NCBI GenBank assembly: GCA_046758905.1
Contig: JBHIBC010000031.1
Span: forward strand, 1 to 30,715
DNA length: 30,715 nt
Origin: JBHIBC01 sp046758905
Lineage (GTDB): Bacteria > Acidobacteriota > Polarisedimenticolia > Gp22-AA2
Direction of reading: 5' to 3'
Below, piece by piece: positions 1 to 8,314 of the stretch (the first letter of the stretch is position 1; every line of letters starts with the position of its first letter). The notes beneath the pieces were generated by a model. It saw only the letters and a list, made by a program, of their open reading frames with translations. It searched no databases and had not been told where the DNA came from. A program made the translations under genes and the position numbers.

Positions 1-1
1 G

Positions 2-172
2 ATCTACTTGGAGGAGAAGACTCTCAAGGAGTATGAGGGGATCAAGAAGAAGGTCCTCCCCTTCAGCGTGGGAGCCCAGATCCTCTGGAGAGCCATCATA
101 GCGCTGGGACTACAGGACATCCGAACCCTAGACAAGGACCAGCTCGAAGAACTCCTGAAGCAGTCGAAGTAG
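2..172 (+). CDS. 3' end of an unrecognised gene (56 residues)
   Basis: This is the C-terminal end of a reading frame that enters from the left edge and stops at a TAG. The visible part is rich in Lys, Glu and Leu and looks helical. It ends in an acidic and basic helix followed by LLKQSK. I do not recognise the family and assign no function. Its base composition differs from everything else in the window: it uses codons such as ATA, CTA, AGA and TAT and is near 50-55% G+C by eye. The following genes have mostly G or C in the third position. That difference could reflect transfer, a slowly ameliorating gene or simply a lysine-rich protein. The frame is open throughout and ends just before a GC-rich hairpin, which supports a real gene end. 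Confidence 0.55.
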   Translation: MYLEEKTLKEYEGIKKKVLPFSVGAQILWRAIIALGLQDIRTLDKDQLEELLKQSK

Positions 173-234
173 CGCCCGGACGGGCCGGGCCGGCGGGCGG
201 GGCCCGACGGAGCCGGGGCGGCCGGGCTGTCGGC

Positions 235-257
235 GGGCGGCGGCCCGGCCGCCGCCT
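235..257 (+). terminator. GC-rich hairpin after the first gene, possible terminator
   Basis: A perfect 8-bp inverted repeat (GGCGGCGG at 236-243 and CCGCCGCC at 249-256) has a 5-base loop and lies about 65 bases after the stop of the edge gene. No T-tract follows it, so it may be only a chance feature of GC-rich spacer or a Rho-dependent or processed end. It sits between the edge gene and the cyclic-di-GMP gene. Confidence 0.3.
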
Positions 258-321
258 CCCGAAGCATATCGGCCGCCGCGCCGGTCTCGGGGCGGCGGGC
301 GCACGTGGGTGGGAAGACAAG

Positions 322-2406
322 ATGCCGATCGCGGGTCGAAGCGGCGCGCTGCGGGGCGCGGTGGTGGGGATGACCGCCGCGGCCCTTCTCGGCTCCCTCG
401 CGAGCGCCGTTCTCATGGTCTGGCTCGGCGGCGGGCGCCTCCCGTGGACCGTCGCCGTCCTCTCCGTCGGCCTGCTCGGCGCGCTGATCTACTGGGTCCA
501 GCGGGCGCGCCTGGCGCGCATCGTCCGCAGGGTCGACGCGCTCAGGCGGATCAACCTCTCGACGATCGAGGCCCTGACCCTGGCGATCGACGCCAAGGAC
601 CCGCACTCCCAGGGGCACGTGCGCCGTGTGCAGGCCTACACCCTGGCGCTGGCGCGCCGGATGCGGGTCTGCAGGGAGGAGTTCGAGGCGTTGCGCACGG
701 CCTCGCTCCTGCACGACATCGGGAAGCTGGCGATCCCGGACTACCTGCTCAACAAGCCGGGCAGGCTGAGCCACATCGAGTTCCAGAAGGTCAAGGCGCA
801 CCCGGGGGTGGCGGCGGAGATCCTCGCGGAGATCGACTTCCCCGATCAGGTGGTGCCGATCATCCGCCATCACCACGAGCGCTGGGACGGGTCGGGGTAC
901 CCGGAGGGCCTGCGCGCGGAGGAGATCCCGCACGGCGCGCGCATTCTGGCGGTCGCCGACGCCTTCGACGCCCTCACCTCCGACCGGGCCTACCGGGCGC
1001 GCAAGTCGCACGAGGAGGCCTGCGCGCTTCTGGAGGCCTGGTCCGGGATCCACTACGACCGGGAGGTGGTGCGCGCCCTGCGCGAGGCTCTCCCTTCGGT
1101 GATCGCGGCGGGCGCGCGCGCCGACGAGCGGCCGTCGGTGAAGGCCCTCCCGCACGACGAAGGGCGCCGGGAGGCCGCCCCCGGGCCGCCCGCGCAAGGG
1201 GTGCCCGGCGCCTCCCCGGACGGGGGGCAGGTCGACGCCGGCGGATTCGGCGATCGCCTGCACCGCTCGGTCGCCTCGGGCGAGGGCCCACCTCCGGCGC
1301 GGCCGGAGCCGGAGGGCACGGGCGCGCCGCCCCCGCCTCCGGAGTCGGCCCTGCGCGACATCTCCTCGGCACAGCGCGAGGTCTTCGCGCTGTACGAGAT
1401 CGCGCAGATCCTCGGCTCCTCGCTGCGGCTCGCGGAGGTCCTGGAGCTGGTGGTCAGCAAGATCGGCCAGGTGGTCCCCTACCACACCTGCGCCATCTAC
1501 CTCATGGAGGACACCGGCGAGTCACTGTCGGCCCGTTTCGCGGCGGGCGCGGACGCGGGGCAGATCCGGGGCCGATCGCTGCGGCTCGGAGAGGGGATCA
1601 CCGGCTGGGCGGCGCTGCAGAGGAGCGTGCGCTTCTCGTCCACTCCGGCCCTCGACCTGGCGGGCGTGGCCGTCGACCCGGCCGAGTACTCCACCGTCGC
1701 CGCCTTCCCGCTCTGCCACGACGGGCGAGTCCTCGGCGTCATCACGCTGTACTTCCCGAAGGGGGTGCCGTGCCTGGACGACCATCTCCGCATGATGGAC
1801 ATCATCTCCAAGCTCTCGGCGGGGGCGGTGTTCAACAGCACCATCTTCGCGCAGACGCAGGAATCGGCGCTCACGGACGACCTGACCAGTCTCCCGAACT
1901 CCCGCTACCTGCGCCAGGCCTTCGATCAGGAGACGATCCGCAGCCAGCAGGCCGGCCAGCCGATGGCTCTGTTGGAGATGGACCTGGACAACTTCAAGGC
2001 GATCAACGACCGCCACGGGCATCAGGTCGGCGACCGCTTCCTCGCCCAGGTGAGCCGCGTCCTGCGGAGCAACCTGCGGGATCGGGACATCCTGGTGCGC
2101 CTGTCCGGTGACGAGTTCGCGGCCGTTCTCCCGCTGACCGGATTCGGCGCCGCGGCGCTCCTGGCGGAGCGCCTGCAGAGGGCGGTCGACTCCTTCGCCC
2201 TCAAGCTGGAGGGCGGGAAGGCGGCGCGCTCGGGGCTGTCGGTCGGGATCGCGCTGTACCCCCAGGACGGCGAGTCGTTCGAGGACCTCATCCTGAAGGC
2301 CGACTACAACATGTACGAGAACAAGGGGGCCCGCAAGAAGGCCCGGCTCACGGGCTCCCCGAACGTCATCCCGTTCCCGATCCGCTCGCCCGGCGGCCGC
2401 GGTTAG
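322..2406 (+). CDS. Membrane HD-GYP / GAF / GGDEF cyclic-di-GMP protein
   Basis: Predicted dual cyclic-di-GMP enzyme of 694 residues. Two hydrophobic segments (about 14-35 and 41-60) would anchor it in the inner membrane. An HD-GYP phosphodiesterase domain follows (about 80-255), with HDIGK at 131-135, a triple His at 183-185 and DGSGYP at 189-194. All expected metal ligands appear present. A Pro/Gly-rich linker (about 265-340) leads to a GAF sensor domain (about 350-510) and a GGDEF cyclase domain (about 515-680). The cyclase signature is SGDEF (595-599) rather than GGDEF; such variants can be active. An RxxD product-inhibition site (586-589) lies exactly five residues before it. The start at ATG 322 is chosen because it gives an N-terminal membrane anchor. 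The gene stands alone, on the opposite strand to the metal-transport genes that follow. Domain calls are firm; whether both activities work is not visible from sequence. Confidence 0.93.
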   Translation: MPIAGRSGALRGAVVGMTAAALLGSLASAVLMVWLGGGRLPWTVAVLSVGLLGALIYWVQRARLARIVRRVDALRRINLSTIEALTLAIDAKDPHSQGHVRRVQAYTLALARRMRVCREEFEALRTASLLHDIGKLAIPDYLLNKPGRLSHIEFQKVKAHPGVAAEILAEIDFPDQVVPIIRHHHERWDGSGYPEGLRAEEIPHGARILAVADAFDALTSDRAYRARKSHEEACALLEAWSGIHYDREVVRALREALPSVIAAGARADERPSVKALPHDEGRREAAPGPPAQGVPGASPDGGQVDAGGFGDRLHRSVASGEGPPPARPEPEGTGAPPPPPESALRDISSAQREVFALYEIAQILGSSLRLAEVLELVVSKIGQVVPYHTCAIYLMEDTGESLSARFAAGADAGQIRGRSLRLGEGITGWAALQRSVRFSSTPALDLAGVAVDPAEYSTVAAFPLCHDGRVLGVITLYFPKGVPCLDDHLRMMDIISKLSAGAVFNSTIFAQTQESALTDDLTSLPNSRYLRQAFDQETIRSQQAGQPMALLEMDLDNFKAINDRHGHQVGDRFLAQVSRVLRSNLRDRDILVRLSGDEFAAVLPLTGFGAAALLAERLQRAVDSFALKLEGGKAARSGLSVGIALYPQDGESFEDLILKADYNMYENKGARKKARLTGSPNVIPFPIRSPGGRG

Positions 2407-2464
2407 GGGCCCGCCGGGCCCCGGCCGCAGGATGCCGGGGCCGTGTCGTGGTAGTCTGCCGCGC

Positions 2465-3808
2465 ATGCGCGCGCGCCGCCGGGCCTGCTGCATCGTCGTC
2501 GTCACGCTCGTCCTCGCGGCCGGCGGGTGCAGAGAGCCGGCCGGACCGGCGGCGCCGGCCGCGGCCAGCGCCGTGCTGTTCATCGCCGACGGCATGGGGC
2601 CGGGCTACACCGCCGTCACCCGAGTGGCGCTCGGCGGATCCGGCGGCCGGCTGCGCCTGGACGGGCTTCCCAACACGGCGCTGCTGCGGACCCACGCGGC
2701 CGACGCGCCGGTCACCGATTCGGCCGCGGCGGCGAGCGCCATGGCCTGCGGCCGCAAGGCCCCGAACGGGGTCATCTGCCAGGACGCCTCCGCGGTCTTC
2801 GGCAGGAGGGACGGGAAGAGGCTCGAGTCGGTCGCGCTGTGGGCGGCCCGGCGCGGCCTGCGCGTCGGGGTGCTCACGACAACGCGCGTGACCGACGCGA
2901 CCGCGGCGGCCTTCTACGCCACGCACAACGACCGGAGCCGGGAGAGGGAGATCGCCCGCCAGGCGATCGCCTCGCCGCTCGACTTCCTGCTCGGCGGGGG
3001 CCGCGCCGCCTTCCGGCCCGAGGGAGGGGAGGAGGTCGCCTGGAGCGGGGACGACCGCGAGGATCTGGAGCGGAGCGCGCGCCGGCGGGGCTGGAGGGTG
3101 GTTCACACCTCGAGGGAGCTGGGCTCGATCGCCTCTCTGCAGCGGCCGGTCCTCGGCCTGTTCGCCGCCGGGCCTCTCCCCTACGAGGTCCCGGGCGACG
3201 GCGCCGGGGCGGCCGGGGGGGGCCGGTCCCGCGAGGCGCCGACCCTGGAGGAGATGACCGTCTGGGCGATCGACCGGCTGGCCGGGACCGGCGAGCCGTT
3301 CCTGCTCGTGATCGAGGCGGGACGGATCGACCACGCGGGCCATCGGAACTGGGCCCGCACGGCGGTCGCGGAGACCGCGGCGCTCGACCGGGCGGTCGGC
3401 GAGGCCGTCGACCGGCTCGACCCCGAGACCACCCTGCTGCTGGTGACCGCCGACCACGAGACCGGCGGCCTGGTCCTCAACGGCTACGCCAGCGAGGCGG
3501 AGGGGATCTGGACGACCTATCACCCGGTGGACGGAGGCGGCTCGTATCCGGTGCTCACCTTCGCGACCGGCCCGTCGGGCGCGGGAGGCGAACGGAGCGG
3601 CCCGAGCGGCCCGGACGACGCCCGCCCGGCGGGGTTCGGGGCCGAGAGCGCCGCCCACACCGGGACGGACGTCGTCCTGTACGGCTGGGGGAAGAGTTCC
3701 GAGCTGGTGCGCGGAACCCTTGAGAACACCGCCGTCTACTGGCTCCTGCGCGCGCACCTGGAAGGGAGGACGCCCGAGCGCTCGCTCCTCACGCGCGCGC
3801 CGCCGTGA
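2465..3808 (+). CDS. Alkaline phosphatase family lipoprotein
   Basis: Predicted phosphomonoesterase of 447 residues, exported and lipid-anchored. The N-terminus is a basic, hydrophobic signal ending in a lipobox LAAGGC, with Cys22 as the lipidated residue. Catalytic landmarks of the PhoA family follow. They are a metal-binding Asp in IADGMGPG (about 39-46), the nucleophile Ser86 in TDSAAAASA, Glu284/Asp289/His293 in IEAGRIDHAGH, Asp330/His331 in TADHETGG, and a late His in AAHTGTD. An in-frame ATG at 2432 would add 11 residues before the signal peptide. I prefer 2465 because it puts the Arg-rich n-region directly at the start. The protein probably releases phosphate from organic esters in the periplasm. 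It ends 4 bases from the convergent permease gene, with no room for a separate terminator. The substrate cannot be read from the sequence. Confidence 0.9.
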   Translation: MRARRRACCIVVVTLVLAAGGCREPAGPAAPAAASAVLFIADGMGPGYTAVTRVALGGSGGRLRLDGLPNTALLRTHAADAPVTDSAAAASAMACGRKAPNGVICQDASAVFGRRDGKRLESVALWAARRGLRVGVLTTTRVTDATAAAFYATHNDRSREREIARQAIASPLDFLLGGGRAAFRPEGGEEVAWSGDDREDLERSARRRGWRVVHTSRELGSIASLQRPVLGLFAAGPLPYEVPGDGAGAAGGGRSREAPTLEEMTVWAIDRLAGTGEPFLLVIEAGRIDHAGHRNWARTAVAETAALDRAVGEAVDRLDPETTLLLVTADHETGGLVLNGYASEAEGIWTTYHPVDGGGSYPVLTFATGPSGAGGERSGPSGPDDARPAGFGAESAAHTGTDVVLYGWGKSSELVRGTLENTAVYWLLRAHLEGRTPERSLLTRAPP

Positions 3809-3812
3809 TCGG

Positions 3813-5294
3813 TCACGGGCGAAAGGTGCGGCTGTCCGGATCCCACTCCAGGCGGTCGCGGTGCCGCGTCCACCACGCCTCGACCCGGCCGAGCAGAGCC
3901 GCCCCCTCCTCGGAATCGGGGTCGGAAGGGGTCGGGTCCGGAAACGCCGCGAAGCGCGCCAGCGCCGCCAGCGCCTCCAGACGCGTCAGCCTGGCCGCGG
4001 CCCCGTGCGCCACCTGCAGCAGGATCTCCAGGCCGTCCCGGTCCCCCAGGCCGGCCAGCGCCTGCGCCATCCGCAGGCGCACCCACTCGTCCTCGTCCCG
4101 GTTCCTCAGCGCCTGCTTCAGGGGCGGCGCCGCCGATCGGCTCCCGAGACGCGCCAGGGCCTCGGCCGCCGCCTCGCGCACCGCCGCCGACTGATCGTGC
4201 AGCGCGTCGATGACGTCGGGGAGGATGCGGGGGTCGCCGGTCGCCGCCAGCTGCGCCACCGCCCGGACGCGCACGTTCGTGTGCGTGTCCCTGAGCGCCG
4301 AGCGCAGGGCCTGCAGGTCGCCTCCCACGGCGTGCTCGGGCGCGTCGGCCCCCGGGGCGAGCCCCGCCGCTTCGCCGGCCGCCGGCGCGGGGGCGGGCAT
4401 GCCGAGGTAGTGGAGCAGCCAGCCGACCCCGCCGACCAGAGCCGCGGACAGGCCGGCGACGGCCAGGGCCCTGGACCGGCGCGGCGCGCGGGAGATCGCC
4501 CGCGCGATCGACCCGACCGCGAGGGCCACCGCGAACCCGATGATGATCGTCGGTCCGGAGGGGCGGTCGTACGAGAAGAACAGCCCCACCGCGCTGACCA
4601 CGGTCGCCATGATCCAGCCGGTGACGAGCCGCCTCCTGAGGTCGTCGAAGAAGGTCACGGCGAACACCGCCGGGGCGACCAGGTAGCAGAAGACCAGAAG
4701 CACGCCGGCGATCTGCACGGAGGAGGTGATGACCACGCCGAACGACAGGTAGAAGAGGAAGTCCCAAAAGCGCACCCGCACGCCCCGCGCGTACGCCTCC
4801 TGCGGGCGCATGGAGATCTCCAGGAACCGCCTCCTGAAGGCGAAGTGGAAGCCGCCGATCGCCCCGTACAGGAGCGCGGTCTTGATGATCTGCTCCGGGG
4901 TCACCCAGACGATGCTCCCGGCCAGCAGGTCCCTGAGGTGCTCGGAGCCGTGCGGGGCGATGTCCGCCAGCAGGATCGCCGCCGCCGTGGCGGTGGCGTA
5001 CGCCAGGCCGATGATCGCCTCCTGCGGCACGCGCTCCCGCTCCGTCCGGGTCAGGGCGAAAACGGCCGCCGCCAGAACCGCGAAGCCCAGCGAGAAGAAG
5101 TAGGACCCCTCCGATCGCGGGTCGAACCCGAGCAGGAAGGCCACGGTCGAGCCCAGGGCGGCGATCTGGGCCAGGGCGATGTCCACGAAGATCACCTTGC
5201 GGCTGATCACGTGGATCCCCAGGTAGACGTGGATCCCGGTCAGGATGAGGCAGGCCAGGAACGGCAGGAACAGGACCTGGAGCTGCTGGGTCAC
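3813..5294 (-). CDS. ZnuB/MntB-type metal ABC permease with C-terminal HEAT repeats
   Basis: Residues 1-270 form the multi-span inner-membrane permease of the ABC-3 (ZnuB, MntB, AztB) family, which moves Zn2+ or Mn2+ delivered by a periplasmic binding protein. The family hallmarks include the N-terminal FVDIALAQIAALGS segment and the later LLVFCYLVAPAVFA helix. Typical family members end near 260-300 residues; this one has 493. After a basic stretch (264-275) comes an additional hydrophobic span (276-297) and a Pro/Ala/Gly linker. A block of HEAT/PBS-type helical repeats follows (about 325-450), with the recurring pattern of Arg-Val-Arg-Ala and Leu-Gly-Asp motifs. The positive-inside rule would place the repeats in the periplasm, but that is inference. 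It begins 4 nt after the ZnuA-like gene ends, so the two are co-translated. No matching ATPase gene adjoins it. Confidence 0.9.
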   Translation of the reverse strand: MTQQLQVLFLPFLACLILTGIHVYLGIHVISRKVIFVDIALAQIAALGSTVAFLLGFDPRSEGSYFFSLGFAVLAAAVFALTRTERERVPQEAIIGLAYATATAAAILLADIAPHGSEHLRDLLAGSIVWVTPEQIIKTALLYGAIGGFHFAFRRRFLEISMRPQEAYARGVRVRFWDFLFYLSFGVVITSSVQIAGVLLVFCYLVAPAVFAVTFFDDLRRRLVTGWIMATVVSAVGLFFSYDRPSGPTIIIGFAVALAVGSIARAISRAPRRSRALAVAGLSAALVGGVGWLLHYLGMPAPAPAAGEAAGLAPGADAPEHAVGGDLQALRSALRDTHTNVRVRAVAQLAATGDPRILPDVIDALHDQSAAVREAAAEALARLGSRSAAPPLKQALRNRDEDEWVRLRMAQALAGLGDRDGLEILLQVAHGAAARLTRLEALAALARFAAFPDPTPSDPDSEEGAALLGRVEAWWTRHRDRLEWDPDSRTFRP

Positions 5295-5298
5295 CCTC

Positions 5299-6369
5299 TC
5301 ACCTGCCTCCGGCCGGCGGGCCGCCGGACAGCGCCTCGACGATGCTCCGCGTCACGTGGTCGAACAGCGCGAAGTAGTCAGTCGCCTCGCGCGCGCCGCC
5401 GACCTCCAGGGGGAGCGTGATCACCGTCGCTCCGGTCTTCCGGGCCAGGTACTCGGTCGAGCGGTGCTCCACGTACGGCCGGGTGAGGACGACGCGCGCG
5501 TCGCCCCGCCGCAACCGGGACACCAGCTCCTCCAGATGCTTCGGGGACGGCTGGATCCCGGGCTTCGGCTCGACGTAGTCGATGACCCGGATGCCGAAGC
5601 GGTTGGCGAAGTACGACATGTCCTTGTGGTAGGTGATGACCGGCCGGCCGCTCGCCGCCCCCATCCTGCCGAGCCATCCCCCCAGGCGCGAGCGGAGCGG
5701 CGCCCCGCCCACCGCGGTGCCGTCGAGGAAGGCGTCCAGGGTGCCGGAGAAGGCCTCGCGCGCCAGCTTGGCGCCGCCCACCAGGTCGACCAGCTCCTTC
5801 CCGAACAGGGCCTCGCGCACCCGCCGGACGAAGCTCCTGCGCCTCTCCTCGTAGACCCGCGAGGAGGGCGGATCGACGCGAGCCAAAGCGTCCGCGATCG
5901 TCGCGGCCACGATCTCCGCGTTCAGCGGGTCCGTCAGGTAGTGGGGGTTGCCGTACGGGTGCACGTCCCCCTCGGCCCTGCTGACGATGGAGGGGATCTC
6001 GATCACCGGGATGCCGAGCGAGCAGTCGATGTATCCGGCCCCCCCCGGCATCAGCCGCCCGGTGCGGGCCCCCTGGGTCAGGGGCGGCACCCAGCCGATC
6101 TCCAGGTCCAAGCCGTTGACGAGCAGCAGGCTGGCGTTGCGCAGCTTGATGATGTAGCTCGGCTTCGGGTCGACGAAATGCGCGTCCTGGGTGCCGGAGG
6201 CGATCACCGTCACCCGGACGCGGTCGCCGCCGATCTCCGAGGCGATCGATCCCAGGTTCGGCACGGTCGCCACCACCCGGATCGGCTTCGAGCCGGCCCG
6301 GGCGGGATGCGACGCGGCCGCCGCCGCGAGGAGGAGGCCGAACGCGAATGAGGCGCGACATCGGGACAT
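5299..6369 (-). CDS. ZnuA-like periplasmic metal-binding protein of an ABC importer
   Basis: Cluster A-I solute-binding protein (ZnuA/MntC/AztC family) of 356 residues that captures Zn2+ or Mn2+ in the periplasm. It has an n-region, a Leu/Ala-rich core and an ARA-like cleavage site near residue 25, followed by VVATVPNLGSIASEIGGDRV. Candidate metal ligands are His64 (in TQDAHFVDP), His137/His143 (in VHPYGNPHYLTDP), the His in ITYHKDMSYFANRFG and an acidic residue near VEPKPG. The long acidic/His-rich loop typical of enterobacterial ZnuA is absent, so the metal is uncertain. Two ATGs (6375 and 6369) follow an AGGAGGAGG run. The inner one is preferred because it leaves about 6 nt of spacing. The gene lies between the barrel protein and the permease, with gaps of 14 and 4 nt. 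Confidence 0.92.
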   Translation of the reverse strand: MSRCRASFAFGLLLAAAAASHPARAGSKPIRVVATVPNLGSIASEIGGDRVRVTVIASGTQDAHFVDPKPSYIIKLRNASLLLVNGLDLEIGWVPPLTQGARTGRLMPGGAGYIDCSLGIPVIEIPSIVSRAEGDVHPYGNPHYLTDPLNAEIVAATIADALARVDPPSSRVYEERRRSFVRRVREALFGKELVDLVGGAKLAREAFSGTLDAFLDGTAVGGAPLRSRLGGWLGRMGAASGRPVITYHKDMSYFANRFGIRVIDYVEPKPGIQPSPKHLEELVSRLRRGDARVVLTRPYVEHRSTEYLARKTGATVITLPLEVGGAREATDYFALFDHVTRSIVEALSGGPPAGGR

Positions 6370-6383
6370 GGTCATCCTCCTCC

Positions 6384-7802
6384 TCAGTACTTGTGGGCGC
6401 CGTGGGCCCCGATGACCGGCACCCACTCGAAGAAGACCTGCGTCGCGTCCGACTCGCCGTCGAATCGGAGCGCGGCATCGCGGTCGCGCCGGGTGTGCTT
6501 GACCTGCAGCCTCAGCTCCTGCCATTCGGAGGGCTGGAAGCGCACCAGCCCCGAGGCGGCCCACTCCCGCCCCCGCCCGGTGTCGGGGAACTCCGACAGG
6601 TCGTAGCGCGCGCCGACGCGCCAGCGCCGCGCGAACTGCCATTCCACGTAGCTGTACCCGCCGAGGGTGGAGACGGTCTCCGGCGCGAGGCTCATCGCGC
6701 GCGACAGGACCTGCACGTTCCGGCGGCTCCTGAGCACCTCGGCCTGCCACATGAACGAGCGGTACACTTTGAACCCGACCGGCCTCCACTTGAAGGTGAG
6801 GTCGAGCCCGAGGACGCTCGAGTCGAGGACGGGGTCCGGAGCGAGCGTGCCGGCGAGCCCCCGACTCTCGATCTCGTCGAGCAGGAGCGCGGACGGGCCG
6901 GTGTGGCCGAACGCCGCGCTGAGCCCCGCCTCGAGCGTGCTGTTCGGGGTCGTGTCGAAGAACGCGGCGAGGTGCTCCAGGTAGGACAGGTTCCTCTCGC
7001 CGCTGTTGAAGCTCGGGCCCTCGGTGGCCATCCCGATCTCGGTCAGCGACTCGATGTACAGCTCCCACGGGTTCGGGATCAGGACGCTGAGCGACAGGCC
7101 GTCCTGGGTGAGGCTCTCCTCGCCGAAGAAGATCTCCAGGGCGTCGGGGAGATCGACCGTCGGGAAGGCGTGCGAGTGCAGGAGGTTCCACTTCCCGAAG
7201 GCGTTCTTGTACCGGCCCCCCTTGATCTGGAACGGCCCGCGGAGATTGGTGGTGCTCACGATGCCCTCCTCCACCTCCGGGGCCTCGTCCGCCGGGAAGG
7301 ACAGGAAGAGGTCGACCCGGGTGAACGGGTCGACCATCGACTGGAGCGCGATCTCCGCCTCGCTGAGATCGAAGCTGTTCGGGTCGCTGCCGCGCTCGAC
7401 CGAGGTGACGCCGGTCAGCTCGAATACGGCGCTGATCGCCGGGTTGAGGAGGCTCGGGACGCGGCTCACCGTGGTGCCGGGGCGGCCCGGGACGACGGGC
7501 GCCGGACGCCCCGCGACCGACGGCGATGCCGCGGGGCCCGGGGCCGCGGCGCGGGGCGGGGGCGCGGCGCGCGCGAGGGCGGCGGACAGCGCCGCGATCC
7601 GGTCCTGCAGCAGGCGGACCCGCTCCCTGAGCGTGGCGACCTCGCGCCCCAGGGCGGCGACCGCCTCGTCGTCGGCGGGCGCGACGGCGGCGGATCCGTC
7701 CGGAGCCTCGTCGCGCCGCTCTTCCTCCGACGTCCCGGCGGCCCGCGGCGCCGGGGCGGTCGCGATCAGCCCCAAGAAAAGAAGCATCACGGTCGGTTTC
7801 AT
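6384..7802 (-). CDS. Outer-membrane beta-barrel protein with N-terminal coiled coil
   Basis: Predicted outer-membrane protein of 472 residues with a signal peptide (about 1-22). A short coiled coil follows (about 45-78, heptads in EVATLRERVRLLQDRIAAL), then a Pro/Ala linker and a long run of alternating polar and hydrophobic strands. It ends in a Tyr, as barrel proteins usually do, just after a small His motif (GAHGAHKY). The layout resembles trimeric porins with a periplasmic coiled coil and related OprP/OprO-like channels, but I cannot name the family. A GGGAG ribosome site lies 5 nt before the ATG. It heads an apparent three-gene operon with the ZnuA-like protein and the permease. The simplest reading is that it admits or binds the same metal at the outer membrane. 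That role is inferred from context only. Confidence 0.78.
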   Translation of the reverse strand: MKPTVMLLFLGLIATAPAPRAAGTSEEERRDEAPDGSAAVAPADDEAVAALGREVATLRERVRLLQDRIAALSAALARAAPPPRAAAPGPAASPSVAGRPAPVVPGRPGTTVSRVPSLLNPAISAVFELTGVTSVERGSDPNSFDLSEAEIALQSMVDPFTRVDLFLSFPADEAPEVEEGIVSTTNLRGPFQIKGGRYKNAFGKWNLLHSHAFPTVDLPDALEIFFGEESLTQDGLSLSVLIPNPWELYIESLTEIGMATEGPSFNSGERNLSYLEHLAAFFDTTPNSTLEAGLSAAFGHTGPSALLLDEIESRGLAGTLAPDPVLDSSVLGLDLTFKWRPVGFKVYRSFMWQAEVLRSRRNVQVLSRAMSLAPETVSTLGGYSYVEWQFARRWRVGARYDLSEFPDTGRGREWAASGLVRFQPSEWQELRLQVKHTRRDRDAALRFDGESDATQVFFEWVPVIGAHGAHKY

Positions 7803-7905
7803 CTCTGCTCCCGGTTCCTCTCCAGTGCCTGACGGCCTTCGAGACGTCCCGGCGGCGGGGAACGCTCTCGGGGGGATCGGTGCCGGTGCGGCTGCCGCCG
7901 AAGGC

Positions 7906-8205
7906 TCAGACGACGGCGAAGCGCGGAGGGGCCCGGAGGAGGCTGAGGCAGAGGTCGCCCGCGAGGACCGAGCGGTCCGGCCTGACGCTGAGGGCGCGCG
8001 CGCCCTCGGGCGGCGGCGGGGCCGGGCCGGCGACCGAAGGGGCCAGCGCCGGCGACGAGAGCGCCTGGCAGACTCGGCAGTCGGGCCGCGTCTGGAGGTG
8101 GGGCGCCGCGGCGTGCAGGAGCGTGACCGACAGGAGGAGAAGCACGACGATGCCCGCCGCCCGCCGGCGCGACCACCGCCATCTCCGGAGCTCCCGGTCG
8201 TTCAT
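7906..8205 (-). CDS. Small CxxC membrane protein, DUF2946-like
   Basis: A 99-residue protein with a basic N-terminus (RRWRWSRRR), a single hydrophobic helix or signal anchor (about 16-33), then HLQTRPDCRVCQ with Cys43 and Cys46, a Pro/Ala-rich middle and a C-terminus containing RAPPRF. This pattern (signal-like start, HxxxxxDCxxC, an RAPP or RGPP end) is what DUF2946 proteins look like. They are often found beside TonB receptors, porins and metal transporters. Their function is unknown; a role in metal handling at the periplasmic face is a reasonable guess. An upstream in-frame Met would extend the protein by 13 residues (to 8244). I prefer the start at 8205 because it puts the basic segment at the N-terminus. 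It lies 103 bases before the barrel gene on the same strand. Confidence 0.65.
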   Translation of the reverse strand: MNDRELRRWRWSRRRAAGIVVLLLLSVTLLHAAAPHLQTRPDCRVCQALSSPALAPSVAGPAPPPPEGARALSVRPDRSVLAGDLCLSLLRAPPRFAVV

Positions 8206-8287
8206 GGCGGCTGCAAGGCTACAACAGCGCTCCCGGCATTTCAAACCCCGTCCCGCCCGGGCGCTTCCCCGTCCGGCGGTCGGAGGG

Positions 8288-8308
8288 CCCGCCCCCGGAG
8301 CGGGCGGG
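8288..8308 (-). terminator. GC-rich hairpin downstream of the FecCD ATPase, possible terminator
   Basis: A perfect 7-bp inverted repeat, CCCGCCC at 8288-8294 and GGGCGGG at 8302-8308, with a 7-base loop, lies just after the ATPase stop codon on the minus strand. No T-run follows, so termination strength is uncertain. If it acts, it separates the FecCD transporter from the small CxxC protein and Znu-like operon. Confidence 0.4.
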
Positions 8309-8314
8309 GACGCC

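Noticed and set aside
4..1485. Minus-strand open frame opposite the edge gene and the HD-GYP gene
   Set aside because: Antisense to genes with clear domains; the product is Arg/Gly/Pro-rich with no motif.
7803..7905. Possible Zur-type operator before the barrel/ZnuA operon
   Set aside because: I looked for an AT-rich inverted repeat of the Zur kind in this 103-base spacer and found none; the spacer is GC-rich throughout.
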